In this document: positions 9,462-18,787 of the stretch, in pieces
How the letters are laid out: each line of letters opens with the position of its first letter
Numbering within the stretch: position 1 is the stretch's first letter
Assembly (NCBI GenBank): GCA_003169835.1
Contig: PNAI01000027.1
Coordinates: 83,241 to 147,240, forward strand
Direction: 5' to 3'
DNA from: Hyphomicrobiales bacterium
GTDB taxonomy: Bacteria; Pseudomonadota; Alphaproteobacteria; Rhizobiales; Xanthobacteraceae
Length of the DNA: 64,000 nucleotides
Position numbers and translations under genes: made by a program
Notes under the pieces: generated by a model
What the model saw: only the letters and a program-made list of their open reading frames with translations
The model's database searches: none
Told to the model about the DNA's origin: nothing

Positions 9462-10070
9462 TCATAAAATTCGGCATACCTCGTCGAATGCGAAGCGACC
9501 CTCGCGCGGAGACAGATGCGACGGATCGCCACGGCCAAGGCAACACAGGAAGTTCGATTTCCATTGCCCGTCGGGGAAAAACTCCGCGTCGACCTTGCCG
9601 CTGTTGAAGCCCGACATCGGCCCACAATCCAGCCCACTGGCACGCGCCGCGAGCATGAAATATGCCGCCTGCAGCGTGGCGTTGCGCAGCGCGGTCGTAA
9701 AAATGTGATCCGGCGTAGTCTCATACCAGCTGCGCGCGCGCTGATCGGCGAACATGCGCGGCAGATGCTCGAAGAAACGCAGATCGTAGGCAAACAACGC
9801 GACCACCGGCGCGCTCTTCGATTTCTTCACGTTGCTTGACGAAAGCGCAGGATACAACCGCGCCTTCGCTTCCTCGCTGCGCAGGAACAAGATGCGCTGC
9901 GGCTGAGAATTGGCCGTGGTCGGCCCCCATTTCGCCAGCTCATAAATCGCGCGCAGCTCGGCATCGCTGACAGGCTCCGGCCGGTAGACATCGTGGCTGC
10001 GCGCCTTGCGCAGCAGCACATCGAGCGCCTGTTCGGTCAGGAGCGGCTTGACTTTACCGAGGTCGCTCAT
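9462..10070 (-). CDS. Nitroreductase-family protein, malonic semialdehyde reductase RutE-like
   Basis: The 202-residue flavoprotein has the RutE-type layout: SHDVYRPEPVSD near the start, the FMN-binding AKWGPTTANSQPQRILF near 46-62, and the C-terminal GLDCGPMSGF region followed by FLCCLGRGDPS. RutE reduces malonic semialdehyde to 3-hydroxypropionate in pyrimidine degradation, but close homologues act on other C3 aldehydes or nitro compounds. No other rut gene is present here. It begins 31 nt after malonyl-CoA decarboxylase, which suggests a shared C3 metabolism. Confidence 0.8.
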   Translation of the reverse strand: MSDLGKVKPLLTEQALDVLLRKARSHDVYRPEPVSDAELRAIYELAKWGPTTANSQPQRILFLRSEEAKARLYPALSSSNVKKSKSAPVVALFAYDLRFFEHLPRMFADQRARSWYETTPDHIFTTALRNATLQAAYFMLAARASGLDCGPMSGFNSGKVDAEFFPDGQWKSNFLCCLGRGDPSHLSPREGRFAFDEVCRIL

Positions 10071-10101
10071 CGCTACTTCCTTTTAGGCCGTTGCAGTTTT
10101 C

Positions 10102-11460
10102 TCAGCCGGCCTTGACGAGCTCGGTGCCGGTTTTGGAAACGAGGCGCTTGACGACACTCGAAGCTGCAACGGTGCGGCTCTCGGCGTAGGCTTCGTGGTT
10201 CTTCTCGATGTCGTCGATGTCGTAGCGGTAATTCACCATCAGGCCGCAAGCTTGGCTGATGCCTTTCTCGCCGGTGTCGGCGAGATAATTAATCCGCTCC
10301 AGTCGCGCGCCATTGCCCAGGTGAAAGCGCGCGACGGAATCGGCCGGCGAGCCACGCGAATTGCGCGCCTGCAGAAAATACCAGGCCGCCGCGCGCACGA
10401 GCGGCTCCTGCACAGCCTCGCGCGCCTGCGGCGATTGCCACCACTGCGGCCGATCGAGATTGGCAAGCGCCTCGCGGTCGGCTTCGGTGAGCACGCGGGA
10501 ATTTTCCGTCTTGCGCTCGCGGTTGAGCCAGGCCGTGAAATCGGGAACCGGTGAGAGCGTGACAAAGGTGGAGAGCTTTTTGTGCTCGCGGGAAATCTCC
10601 TCCACCACCTGCTTGATAAGAAAGTTTCCGAACGACACACCCGCCAGCCCGCGCTGACAGTTGGAGATCGAATAGAACGCCGCCGTGGTCGCTTTCTCCG
10701 GCTCGAGCGGGTCGCGGTCGGGGCTGAGAATCGGAGCAATCGCGCCGGGGATTTCACGCGTCAGTGCGACCTCGACGAAAATCAGCGGCTCGTCGATCAG
10801 CGCAGGATGAAAGAAGGCGTAGCAGACACGATCGGGGGGGTCGATGCGGCTGCGAAGATCTTCCCAACTGTCGATCTTGTGCACCGCTTCGTAGCGGATG
10901 ATTTTTTCCAGGATCACCGCCGGCGTCGACCAATCGATACGGCGCAGCACCAGAAAGCCGCGATTGAACCAGGACGAAAACAGGTGAACGAAATCGGAAT
11001 TGACCGCGGCGAGGTCGGGACGGCGATCGAGCGCGTCGAGCAATTGCTCGCGCATGCGCACCAGCGCCGCGGTGCCGCCGGGCGCGAGATTGAGGCGGCG
11101 GAACAGCTCCTGGCGGCGCGGCTCAGCCGCAAGATGGACTTCGGCGGCGGTCGCGTCGTCGGGCTTGGCGCGCCACGCGGCAATGGCGGCATCGAGGCGG
11201 GCGCGGTTGGGGCCGAAGCGTTCGGAGAGCGCCTCAAAGAACGCGATGCGCGGGCCGATGGTGAGTTCCTCATAACGGGCCAGAATTTCGCTGGCGCGTG
11301 CGGCGCCTGAGGCCTCGCCGCGGACCGAAAGCAGCGTTTCGCAGTGATCGGCCAGATTTTCCGAGCGCGTGAGCGGGGCCTCGCGCCGGTCACGCGCGAT
11401 CAGCACACGGCCGCGCTCGACAATGGTCTGCAAAAGCTCGCCAAAAAACGAGGTGTTCAT
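10102..11460 (-). CDS. Malonyl-CoA decarboxylase
   Basis: This enzyme converts malonyl-CoA to acetyl-CoA and CO2. From the ATG at MNTSFFGELL the product has 452 residues, the usual length for the bacterial enzyme. An N-terminal helical domain spans about 1-140 and is followed by the GNAT-like catalytic domain with characteristic segments: IIRYEAVHKI, CYAFFHPALIDEPL, ISNCQRGLAGVSFGNFLIKQ (split by a loop), TLSPVPDF and RFHLGNGA. An upstream in-frame start would add 28 residues rich in Arg/Gly that look non-coding. The gene heads a probable operon with the RutE-like reductase and is divergent from a CoA-transferase gene. Confidence 0.9.
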   Translation of the reverse strand: MNTSFFGELLQTIVERGRVLIARDRREAPLTRSENLADHCETLLSVRGEASGAARASEILARYEELTIGPRIAFFEALSERFGPNRARLDAAIAAWRAKPDDATAAEVHLAAEPRRQELFRRLNLAPGGTAALVRMREQLLDALDRRPDLAAVNSDFVHLFSSWFNRGFLVLRRIDWSTPAVILEKIIRYEAVHKIDSWEDLRSRIDPPDRVCYAFFHPALIDEPLIFVEVALTREIPGAIAPILSPDRDPLEPEKATTAAFYSISNCQRGLAGVSFGNFLIKQVVEEISREHKKLSTFVTLSPVPDFTAWLNRERKTENSRVLTEADREALANLDRPQWWQSPQAREAVQEPLVRAAAWYFLQARNSRGSPADSVARFHLGNGARLERINYLADTGEKGISQACGLMVNYRYDIDDIEKNHEAYAESRTVAASSVVKRLVSKTGTELVKAG

Positions 11461-11672
11461 CTTATTTCTGCCGCCCCCTGCCCGTCCCCTATCGCCCTCT
11501 AGCGTCCCTGCGGACCGCTCCCTTGGCGCTATGGTAGATGGCAATTTTGACGGAAAGCTACAAGCAAGCGCAACCTGCCTTCGATGCCTTAGAAGGCCTA
11601 GACAAAACCGCGTGAGCGCGCCACAGGTTCCCGGCGCCGCGCCTCTCGCGTGCTGCCTTGTAAGGAGCCGTC

Positions 11673-12845
11673 ATGTCGCGTCCGTTGGCAGGTCTTCGTG
11701 TGCTCGAACTTGCCCGCATCCTTGCGGGGCCCTGGGCCGGCCAGCTGCTGGCCGACCTAGGCGCCGACGTGATTAAGGTGGAACGCAAGGGTGCGGGCGA
11801 CGATACCCGCGGCTGGGGGCCGCCGTTCGTCGAGGCGGAGAGCGGCGACCATCTCGGAGCTGCCTATTTCCATGCCGCCAACCGCGGCAAGCGCTCAATC
11901 GAACTCGATTTCGAGAGCGAAGAGGGCCGGCGCATCGTGAAAAAGCTCGCCGCGCGCTCCGATGTGCTGATCGAGAATTTCAAAGTGGGCGGGCTCGCCA
12001 AGTTCGGGCTCGATGCCGCAAGTCTGCGCAAGGAAAATCCTCGCCTGGTCTATTGCTCCGTTACCGGCTTCGGCCAGGACGGCCCGTATGCCGCGCGCGC
12101 GGGTTACGATCTCATGGCGCAGGGCATGGGCGGGATCATGGACCTCACCGGCGCGCCGGACGGCGAGCCGCAGCGCGTGGGCGTTCCGGTCGCTGACATG
12201 GTCACGGGCATCTATTCAGTGGTCGGGATTCTCGCGGCGTTGCGCCAACGCGAGCAGACCGGCAAGGGCGCGTATATCGACACGGCGCTGGTCGATACCC
12301 AGGTTGGCGTGCTGTCCAATCAGGCGCTGAATTATCTGATCTCCGGCAAGGTGCCCAAACGCGCGGGCAACACCCACCCCAACATCGTGCCCTATCAGAT
12401 GTTCTCGGCCGCCGATGGCAATGTCATCGTCGCGACCGGCAACGACCGGCAGTTCCAGAAACTCTGCACGGCGCTGGGTGCTCCGCAGATCGGCGAGGAC
12501 CCGGTCTATCGCACCAACACCGACCGGCTGGCCAAGCGCGATGAATTGATCGGGAAACTTTCGGCGCTGACGAGCAAATTAAAGCGCGACGAACTTTTGG
12601 AAAAACTCGAGGCGGTACAGGTGCCGGCAGGCCCCATCAACAATCTCCAGCAGGTGTTCGACGATCCGCAAGTGAAGCACCGCGGCATGCGGCTCGATCT
12701 GCCGTGCCCCGCCGCCAAAGGCGGCAAGATCCCGGGCGTGCGCACACCCATTGTCATGGATGGAGAGCCGATGGCGTCGCCCCGCCCCTCGCCACGGCTG
12801 GGCGAGCATACGGCGGAGATTTTGCGCGAAATTGGCGAAGACTAA
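11673..12845 (+). CDS. CaiB/BaiF family (class III) CoA-transferase
   Basis: The 390-residue protein starts with the family signature LAGLRVLELARILAGPWAGQ (5-24), followed by LADLGADVIKVE. The probable catalytic aspartate is D175 in VPVADMVTGIYS, where formyl-CoA transferase has its acyl-anhydride-forming Asp. Class III enzymes move CoA between carboxylates; formyl-, succinyl- or malonyl-type acceptors are all possible. It is divergent from malonyl-CoA decarboxylase across 212 nt, consistent with activating an acid that the decarboxylase pathway consumes, but this is inference. An ATG preceded by AAGGAG supports the start. Confidence 0.88.
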   Translation: MSRPLAGLRVLELARILAGPWAGQLLADLGADVIKVERKGAGDDTRGWGPPFVEAESGDHLGAAYFHAANRGKRSIELDFESEEGRRIVKKLAARSDVLIENFKVGGLAKFGLDAASLRKENPRLVYCSVTGFGQDGPYAARAGYDLMAQGMGGIMDLTGAPDGEPQRVGVPVADMVTGIYSVVGILAALRQREQTGKGAYIDTALVDTQVGVLSNQALNYLISGKVPKRAGNTHPNIVPYQMFSAADGNVIVATGNDRQFQKLCTALGAPQIGEDPVYRTNTDRLAKRDELIGKLSALTSKLKRDELLEKLEAVQVPAGPINNLQQVFDDPQVKHRGMRLDLPCPAAKGGKIPGVRTPIVMDGEPMASPRPSPRLGEHTAEILREIGED

Positions 12846-12847
12846 AA

Positions 12848-14167
12848 TTATTTCTTGGCCACGCCCATCAGATAATCAGGCAGCCAGGTTGCGATCTCCG
12901 GGAAGACGCAAAGAATCAAGATCGCCAGCATCATGCAGATGACATAGGGCAGCGTGCCCCACATCACTTGCACGAGCGGCACATCGGGTGCGATCGCATT
13001 GACGATGTAAATATTGAGTCCGACCGGGGGATGGATCAGGCCGATTTCCATGTTGATGGTAAGGATCACGCCGAACCAAACGGGGTCGAATCCGGCCGCG
13101 ACGATGATCGGCAGCAAGATCGGGCTGGTCATCAGGATGATGGCGGCCGGCGGGATGAAGAAGCCGCAGACCAGCAGGAAGAGGTTGATCATCCCCATCA
13201 GCACCCAGCGATTGAAATGCGCATCGGCGATCGCCTGCGCCAACATCTGGGTGAGGTAGAGCGACGTGAGCATGTAGCCGAACAGCACGGCTGCGGCGAT
13301 GATGGTCAGGATCATCACCGACTCGCGCATGGTATCGCGCAGGATGTGCCAGATCTGATCCACCTTCCAAAGCCGGTAGATCAGGATCGCCATGATGAGG
13401 CACAGCGCAGCGCCGACGCCGGCCGCCTCCGACGGCGTCGCCACACCGCCATACAGTGAGTACATGACGCCAAAAATAATCAGGAGGAACGGCGCAATCT
13501 TCGGGATTGAATGAAATTTTTCCTTCCACGAATAACGAAAATCGATCGCATGGGAGCGGAAGCCGCGCTTCCAGATGATGAAGATGGTCCACGCCATGAA
13601 CAGGCCGGTGAGCATCAGGCCCGGCATCACACCGGCGAGGAACAGGCGGCCGATCGAGGTTTCGGTGGCAATGCCGTAGAGGATGAAGGTGATCGACGGC
13701 GGAATCAGAATGCCGAGCGTGCCGCCGGCGCAGATCGAGCCACAGGCGACGTCGTCGGGATAGCCGCGCCGCCGCATCTCAGGAATGCCCATCTTGCCGA
13801 TGGCGGCGCAGCAAGCAGGCGACGAGCCGGTGAGCGCGGCAAAAATGGCGCAAGCGCCGAGATTGGAAATCACCAATCCGCCGGGCACGCGATAAAGCCA
13901 ACGGTCGAGCGCTTCGTAAAGATCCTTGCCGGCCGGCGACGAGCCGATCGCCGAACCCATCATCACGAACATCGGAATTGCGACCAGGGTGAATTCGTCG
14001 AGGCCGGACCAGAATGTCTCGGCAACGACACGCATGCTGTCGAAACCATGAAAGAACAAGAGAAAGATGATCGAAACCGCGCCGAGACCGAACGCCACGG
14101 GGATTCCCGACATCAACATCAGCAGGGTTGCGACGAGCACGAACGTGCCTTGCATGGTCGGGCTCAC
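12848..14167 (-). CDS. dctM: TRAP transporter large permease subunit (DctM family)
   Basis: The protein has 439 residues and about 12 hydrophobic segments, as expected for the DctM component that forms the main translocation path of TRAP sodium-coupled importers. Family landmarks include MLMSGIPVAFGLG near the start, SGSSPACCAAIGKMGIPEM, GTLGILIPPSITFILYG and PSEAAGVGA. The start chosen is a GTG at 14167 whose GTGA overlaps the stop of the small permease gene by 4 nt, implying coupled translation; an ATG lies 12 nt downstream. It is the last gene of dctP-dctQ-dctM. Confidence 0.92.
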   Translation of the reverse strand: MSPTMQGTFVLVATLLMLMSGIPVAFGLGAVSIIFLLFFHGFDSMRVVAETFWSGLDEFTLVAIPMFVMMGSAIGSSPAGKDLYEALDRWLYRVPGGLVISNLGACAIFAALTGSSPACCAAIGKMGIPEMRRRGYPDDVACGSICAGGTLGILIPPSITFILYGIATETSIGRLFLAGVMPGLMLTGLFMAWTIFIIWKRGFRSHAIDFRYSWKEKFHSIPKIAPFLLIIFGVMYSLYGGVATPSEAAGVGAALCLIMAILIYRLWKVDQIWHILRDTMRESVMILTIIAAAVLFGYMLTSLYLTQMLAQAIADAHFNRWVLMGMINLFLLVCGFFIPPAAIILMTSPILLPIIVAAGFDPVWFGVILTINMEIGLIHPPVGLNIYIVNAIAPDVPLVQVMWGTLPYVICMMLAILILCVFPEIATWLPDYLMGVAKK

Positions 14168-14730
14168 GGGACATCTCCCAATGCCTGCTTGGCCTGGGCT
14201 CGCGCAAATTCCGCGGCGTCCTCTTTCGGCTTCAATCCAAATGGTTGCGCGCGTCCTGTCACCAAACAAAGGATGTCCGCGATGTATTGAAGGACCAGAA
14301 GCCCGAGCCCGACTGGCATCGCCAAATACGGGATCCACAACCGCGAGCGCCAGACCGTGTTCGAACGCCAGTTTTTGGTCCAGGCCTCATGCCAAAATTG
14401 CGTGCAGAGTATCCAAAGCACGATGCAGAAACTTAGCGCCAACAGCGATGTGAACAGTGCGAGCCAAAATCGGGCGCGTGGCGCGAGATAGAGCGGAAGA
14501 ATCTCCACATTCACGTGGCCTCTGGTCATCAGAACATAGGCGCTACCGATAAAGGTTGCGGAGACGATACTGTAGGTCACCACGTCGATTTGCCAGATCG
14601 TAGTGAGGCCTAACATGTAGCGTTCGACCACAATGTCGCAGATCACGAGCACGCCGAAACCGATGAGAAATGCCGCGAACACGCCAGCGATGCGCGACAG
14701 GAAAGTGACCGCTCGAATGTAAGCGTCCAT
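14164..14730 (-). CDS. dctQ: TRAP transporter small permease subunit (DctQ family)
   Basis: From the ATG at MDAYIRAVTF the product has 188 residues with four hydrophobic helices, the DctQ topology. The conserved segments YSIVSATFIGSAYVL and GHVNVEILP (the usual GHVRVD-like motif of this family) are present. It bridges the receptor and the large permease at the inner membrane. An in-frame TTG 48 nt upstream is a possible but weaker start. The gene sits about 100 nt downstream of dctP, separated by a hairpin. Confidence 0.88.
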   Translation of the reverse strand: MDAYIRAVTFLSRIAGVFAAFLIGFGVLVICDIVVERYMLGLTTIWQIDVVTYSIVSATFIGSAYVLMTRGHVNVEILPLYLAPRARFWLALFTSLLALSFCIVLWILCTQFWHEAWTKNWRSNTVWRSRLWIPYLAMPVGLGLLVLQYIADILCLVTGRAQPFGLKPKEDAAEFARAQAKQALGDVP

Positions 14731-14787
14731 GGAGGACCGATTTTTCCGGCTTATTTCGATGTAGCGGTGCTCACCCAAGAATGGCGC

Positions 14788-14821
14788 TGCCGGCGAGCTA
14801 TCTGCCCGCCGGTCGCCGGCA
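14788..14821 (-). terminator. Hairpin between dctP and dctQ
   Basis: A perfect 9-bp inverted repeat (TGCCGGCGA at 14788-14796 and TCGCCGGCA at 14813-14821, 16-nt loop) lies between the dctP stop and the dctQ start. It has no T-tract on the minus strand, so it is more likely to stabilise dctP mRNA or cause partial attenuation, giving excess receptor over permease, than to terminate fully. Confidence 0.5.
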
Positions 14822-14829
14822 ATATTTAG

Positions 14830-15825
14830 TTACTTCACCGCGAGCGCTTCGTCGATCAGCTTCTGACCGTTCGGCACATCCTTGGCAAACCGAGGATAGG
14901 AACTCTTTTTCGCGACTTCGAGCCACTCGTTGTAATCGGCATCGCTTAAAGTGACCACCTTCACCTTGTGGTCCTCGAAGGCCTTGATCGCTTCCTTGTT
15001 CACCGCGTCAATCTTGCCCTCGAAATAGTCTTGAGCCGTCTTGCCTGCCTTGATGATGGCATCCTGCTGCTGCTTGTTGAGCTTGTCGAAGCTCTTCTTC
15101 GACATTAGCGCCGGCTGGTACATGAACCACAGCGCGTTTTCGCCGGGAGCCGTGAGGCATCCGGTCACTTCATAGAGACGCATGGACGCGAAAGTTCCGA
15201 GACTGGTGTCAGTGGCGCCCACGACGCCGCTCTGGAACGCGTTGTAGATTTCGTTCGACGGCGGACTGACGATGCTCGCGCCGGCCGCTTCCCACATCGC
15301 GGCGAAGGTCGGTCCCGCCGCGCGGAATTTCGCACCCTTCAGGTCAGAAGGCTTCTGTATGCAGCCGGACTTGGATGCCATGCCGCCAGCAAACCAGGCG
15401 TCGGACAGCACCATCACGCCATTCGTCTCGATTTCCGCGCGGACGTCTTTCATGAATTGCGAGGTGTTGATCCGCTTCGAACGTTCCTGACTGCGGATCA
15501 GGCCCGGCATCAGTGTCGCGCTGAAGGCCGGCACTTTGCCGCTGGCGTAGTCGAGCGGAAACAGTGTGAGGTCGAGCTGGCCGTTGACCATGGCGTTCCA
15601 CTGGTCGTTTGGCTTGAACAACGATGCGCCGGGATAAACCTGCACCTCGACACCGACGTTGGCAGCTTTCATCTCCTTGGCGATGATCTGAATCATGTCG
15701 TCGCGTATGTCGCCCTTGCCACCCGGGAATTGGTGCGAGGCCTTGAGCACGACCTGGGCATGAGCTGACGCCGTCAGCACAATCGCGGCTGCTAAAGCAG
15801 CCAAAATCGTGAAAATCTTCCTCAT
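14830..15825 (-). CDS. dctP: TRAP transporter solute receptor (DctP family)
   Basis: The protein has 331 residues from the ATG at MRKIFTIL, which is preceded by the strong site AGGAGGA. The signal peptide is about 1-24 (ending ASAHA). The mature protein shows DctP features: LKASHQFPGGKGD, VYPGASLF, the AQDYFEGK-like segment and the long helix with DAIIKAGKTAQ. The region GATDTSLGTFASMRLYEVTG carries the ligand-binding loop. It would bind an organic acid in the periplasm; the nearby catabolic genes suggest an aromatic or unsaturated acid, though the sequence does not show which. Confidence 0.9.
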   Translation of the reverse strand: MRKIFTILAALAAAIVLTASAHAQVVLKASHQFPGGKGDIRDDMIQIIAKEMKAANVGVEVQVYPGASLFKPNDQWNAMVNGQLDLTLFPLDYASGKVPAFSATLMPGLIRSQERSKRINTSQFMKDVRAEIETNGVMVLSDAWFAGGMASKSGCIQKPSDLKGAKFRAAGPTFAAMWEAAGASIVSPPSNEIYNAFQSGVVGATDTSLGTFASMRLYEVTGCLTAPGENALWFMYQPALMSKKSFDKLNKQQQDAIIKAGKTAQDYFEGKIDAVNKEAIKAFEDHKVKVVTLSDADYNEWLEVAKKSSYPRFAKDVPNGQKLIDEALAVK

Positions 15826-16011
15826 CGCGTTCCTCCTGGATTTTTGAATTCTTTTGCTTGTATGGGCATAAAACGGCAATTTTCCTGCCTTGTCAAAGGC
15901 CAAGGCGTCGCGGTGCAGGTAAAATTTTCGCCATCAAAACGCGTCCGGCCGTGTGCATGGCGCGCGCGGGCTTGCTAAGAAACGCCGTCCAACCTCTGGA
16001 AAGACCCCTCC

Positions 16012-17364
16012 ATGCCCACATCCACGATCGACTCCGCTATCTTTCGCGACATTTTCGGCACCGAAGCTATGCGGCAGGTGTGGTCCGATGGAAATCGTAT
16101 CCAGAAATATCTCGACTTCGAGGCCGGGCTCGCGCGCGCGCAAGCCAAGTTGAAAATTATCCCGCAGGAGGCCTGCGACGAAATCCTCAAGCACGTCACG
16201 TTCGACCAGTTCGATATCGAGAAGCTCAAGAAGGAAACCGAACGCATCGGCTATCCGGTACTGCCGGTGGTCGCGCAGCTCGTCGGCTTGTGCAAGGACG
16301 GCTTGGGCGAATGGTGCCATTGGGGCGCGACCACGCAGGACATCACCGATACAGCGACAATCATGCAAATCCGCGAGTCACTCGCGATCATCGAGGCTGA
16401 CATCAACGCGATCTCGGACTCGCTCGCGGCGCTCGCGAAGAAATACCGCGACACGCCGATGGCGGGCCGCAGCAACCTGCAGCAAGCCGTGCCGATCACG
16501 TTCGGTTACAAGGTCGCAACTTATCTCGCCGCCTTCGAGCGGCATAAGCAGCGATTGAAGCAACTTAAAGAGCGCGTCTTCGTGTTCGAATTCGGCGGCG
16601 CAGCGGGCACGCTGTCCTCACTCGGCAAGGATGGACTGCGCACGCAAGTCGAGCTCGCGAAGGAACTCAACCTCGCGCAGCCGGAAATCGCCTGGCACAC
16701 CGTGCACGACCGTATCGCCGAGGTCGGATGCTTCCTCGGCCTGGTCACCGGCATCTGCGGCAAGATCGCGTTCGACGTGAAGCTGATGATGCAGACCGAG
16801 GTGGAGGAAGTGTACGAGCCATTCCACGAGGGCCGCGGCTCGTCGAGCACCATGCCGCAGAAGCGCAATCCGATTTCGTGCGTCTACATCACGGCGCAGA
16901 CCGCAGTGATACGCACGCAAGTCGCGGCGCTGCTCAATGCCATGGAGCAGGACCACGAGCGCGCCACCGGACAATGGGAGATCGAATGGATCGTGCTGCC
17001 GGAAATCTTCGTGCTTTCGGCGGGTTGTCTGGCGCAGACACGCTTTCTGGTCGGCGGCCTGCAGGTGGACGAGAAAAAGATGCGCGCCAATCTCGACATC
17101 ACCAAGGGGCTGATTGTCTCCGAAGCAGTGATGATGGGGCTCGGGCCAAGCCTCGGCCGCCAGCGCGCGCATGATCTGGTCTATGACATCTGCCGCAAGG
17201 TGGTGGCCACCGGCCGGCCGCTCGCCGATCTGCTGGCGGAAGACCCGGAAATCTCAAAGCATATGAGCCGCGCGGAGTTGGCCAAGCTGTGCGATCCGGC
17301 AAATTACCTGGGACAAGCCGGCGAGATGGTCGATCGCGTGCTGGCGATGCGGGGGCGCGCTTAA
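16012..17364 (+). CDS. Fumarase/aspartase-superfamily lyase (adenylosuccinate lyase or carboxymuconate cycloisomerase type)
   Basis: The 450-residue protein has the superfamily regions in order: WGATTQDITDT near 104-114, the helix-rich core, and the signature GSSSTMPQKRNP at 276-287 containing the flexible catalytic loop. The C-terminal part has the alpha-helical domain of the adenylosuccinate lyase / 3-carboxy-cis,cis-muconate cycloisomerase branch. Family members either eliminate fumarate or isomerise carboxymuconate. Its place next to a TRAP transporter and ahead of aromatic-acid-type catabolic genes makes a cycloisomerase or C-N lyase role more likely than purine synthesis. Reaction not proven. 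Confidence 0.8.
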   Translation: MPTSTIDSAIFRDIFGTEAMRQVWSDGNRIQKYLDFEAGLARAQAKLKIIPQEACDEILKHVTFDQFDIEKLKKETERIGYPVLPVVAQLVGLCKDGLGEWCHWGATTQDITDTATIMQIRESLAIIEADINAISDSLAALAKKYRDTPMAGRSNLQQAVPITFGYKVATYLAAFERHKQRLKQLKERVFVFEFGGAAGTLSSLGKDGLRTQVELAKELNLAQPEIAWHTVHDRIAEVGCFLGLVTGICGKIAFDVKLMMQTEVEEVYEPFHEGRGSSSTMPQKRNPISCVYITAQTAVIRTQVAALLNAMEQDHERATGQWEIEWIVLPEIFVLSAGCLAQTRFLVGGLQVDEKKMRANLDITKGLIVSEAVMMGLGPSLGRQRAHDLVYDICRKVVATGRPLADLLAEDPEISKHMSRAELAKLCDPANYLGQAGEMVDRVLAMRGRA

Positions 17365-17462
17365 GTCCCATGCATTGAACGCCGCCCAAATCGCCGCAAA
17401 GGCTTTGACGGGGCGCGCCGTATGCGCTTTTCTCCGGTTACAATTTAGGCCTCGCGTAATCC

Positions 17463-17927
17463 ATGAACGTATCCGGCCAATTCACCGTGCAAGCGCCACG
17501 CGAGGTTGTGTTCAACACTATCCGCGATCCGCGCACGTTTGTCGGCTTCGTCGAAGGCGTGAGCGAGCTGAAGGAAATCGACCCGACCCACTTTACCGCC
17601 GTGTTCGAGACCAAGGTCGCGTACATGAAATTCAAGTTCAACGTCACGGTCGAGGTCATGCGCATGGAGGCGCCGGGCGAGATCGAGGCCAAGATCGAAG
17701 GCACGCCGCTTGGCATCGTCGGCCGGCTCACCGCGACAACGCGCACGACCTTGAGCGAAGCCGGCAACGAAACTTTGGTCGATTATTCGGTCGATGCCAC
17801 GCTTGCCGGCAAGCTCGGCAGTATCGGGCAACCGGTGCTGCGATCGAAAGCCAAGGACATGGAAAAGCAATTCGCCAACAAACTGCGCGCGGCGTTTGCG
17901 CCAGCCACGCCGGAGACGATGCGATGA
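17463..17927 (+). CDS. SRPBCC-family protein, CoxG-like
   Basis: The protein has 154 residues with an N-terminal FTVQAPREVVFNTIRDP segment typical of CoxG (CO dehydrogenase subunit G) and related START-like folds. CoxG is known for aiding membrane association of the molybdenum hydroxylase and its cofactor assembly. The stop overlaps the start of the FAD subunit gene (ATGA), so it is the first gene of a four-gene hydroxylase operon. The C-terminal membrane-anchoring extension seen in some CoxG proteins is absent; the protein ends shortly after ANKLRAAF. Confidence 0.82.
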   Translation: MNVSGQFTVQAPREVVFNTIRDPRTFVGFVEGVSELKEIDPTHFTAVFETKVAYMKFKFNVTVEVMRMEAPGEIEAKIEGTPLGIVGRLTATTRTTLSEAGNETLVDYSVDATLAGKLGSIGQPVLRSKAKDMEKQFANKLRAAFAPATPETMR

Positions 17928-18787
17928 TCCCCTTCGAACTCGCTGAACCGAAATCGCTCACTGAAGCGATCAAACTGCTCGCTCCGGACGATGCGATGGT
18001 GCGCCCGATCGCGGGCGGCACGGCACTGATGCTGATGATGAAAGCGGGTGTGTTTCATCCGACGCGCCTCGTGAGCTTGGGGAAGATCGAGAAGAAATAT
18101 TCCGGTATCGCCGCTGGCAAAGACGGCCTACGAATCGGCGCCATGACCACGCTTTCCGCGCTTGAACAATCGCTTGACATGAAGAAGCTGGCACCAGTCA
18201 TCACGCGCACGCTGCGCACACTCTCCAATGTGCGCGTGCGCAATGTCGCGACCGTCGGCGGCGCGCTCGCGCATGCCGATCCGCACATGGACCTGCCGCC
18301 GGTGCTGATCGCGCTCGGCGCCAGCATGTCGATTGCCGGGCCGTCCGGGGAACGCGAGCTTGCGGTCGAGGATCTGTTTACCGGCTACTATGAAACGGTG
18401 CTGCAGAAAAACGAATTAATCGCCGAGGTCCGAGTACCTTCGCAGGACGGCACGCGCGCGGCGTATATGAAGGTCACCACCGGCTCGGCCGACGACTGGC
18501 CAGCGCTCGGAGTCGCCGTGGCGCTGCAAAGCGACGGCAATGCGGTGAAAAGCGCGCGCGTGGTGGTGAGCGCCGCGACGTCGAAAGCCATGCGGCTGCC
18601 GGGCGCGGAAGCCGCGCTCGCGGGCCAGCGCATCGACGACAAAATTCTCGCGCGCGCGGGGGAAGCCGCGGCGAATGAGGCCGACTTTATCGCCGACGTA
18701 CGCGGCTCGGTGTCGTACAAGCGCGAATTGTTGCGGGTCTATATCGGGCGTGCGGTGCGAGCCGCATTGGAAAGCGGAGCGCACTGA
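17924..18787 (+). CDS. Molybdenum hydroxylase FAD-binding medium subunit (CoxM/HcrB type)
   Basis: The product has 287 residues from the ATG that overlaps the upstream stop. FAD-binding motifs are AGGTALMLMMKAG (near 33-45) and TVGGALAHADPHMDL (near 106-120), matching the AGGTDL and TIGGNxAxADP motifs of CO dehydrogenase/xanthine dehydrogenase medium chains. The C-terminal domain has the CO_deh_flav_C layout ending in YKRELLRVYIGRAV. It passes electrons from the 2Fe-2S subunit to its acceptor. The stop TGA shares a base with the ATG of the large subunit. Confidence 0.9.
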   Translation: MIPFELAEPKSLTEAIKLLAPDDAMVRPIAGGTALMLMMKAGVFHPTRLVSLGKIEKKYSGIAAGKDGLRIGAMTTLSALEQSLDMKKLAPVITRTLRTLSNVRVRNVATVGGALAHADPHMDLPPVLIALGASMSIAGPSGERELAVEDLFTGYYETVLQKNELIAEVRVPSQDGTRAAYMKVTTGSADDWPALGVAVALQSDGNAVKSARVVVSAATSKAMRLPGAEAALAGQRIDDKILARAGEAAANEADFIADVRGSVSYKRELLRVYIGRAVRAALESGAH

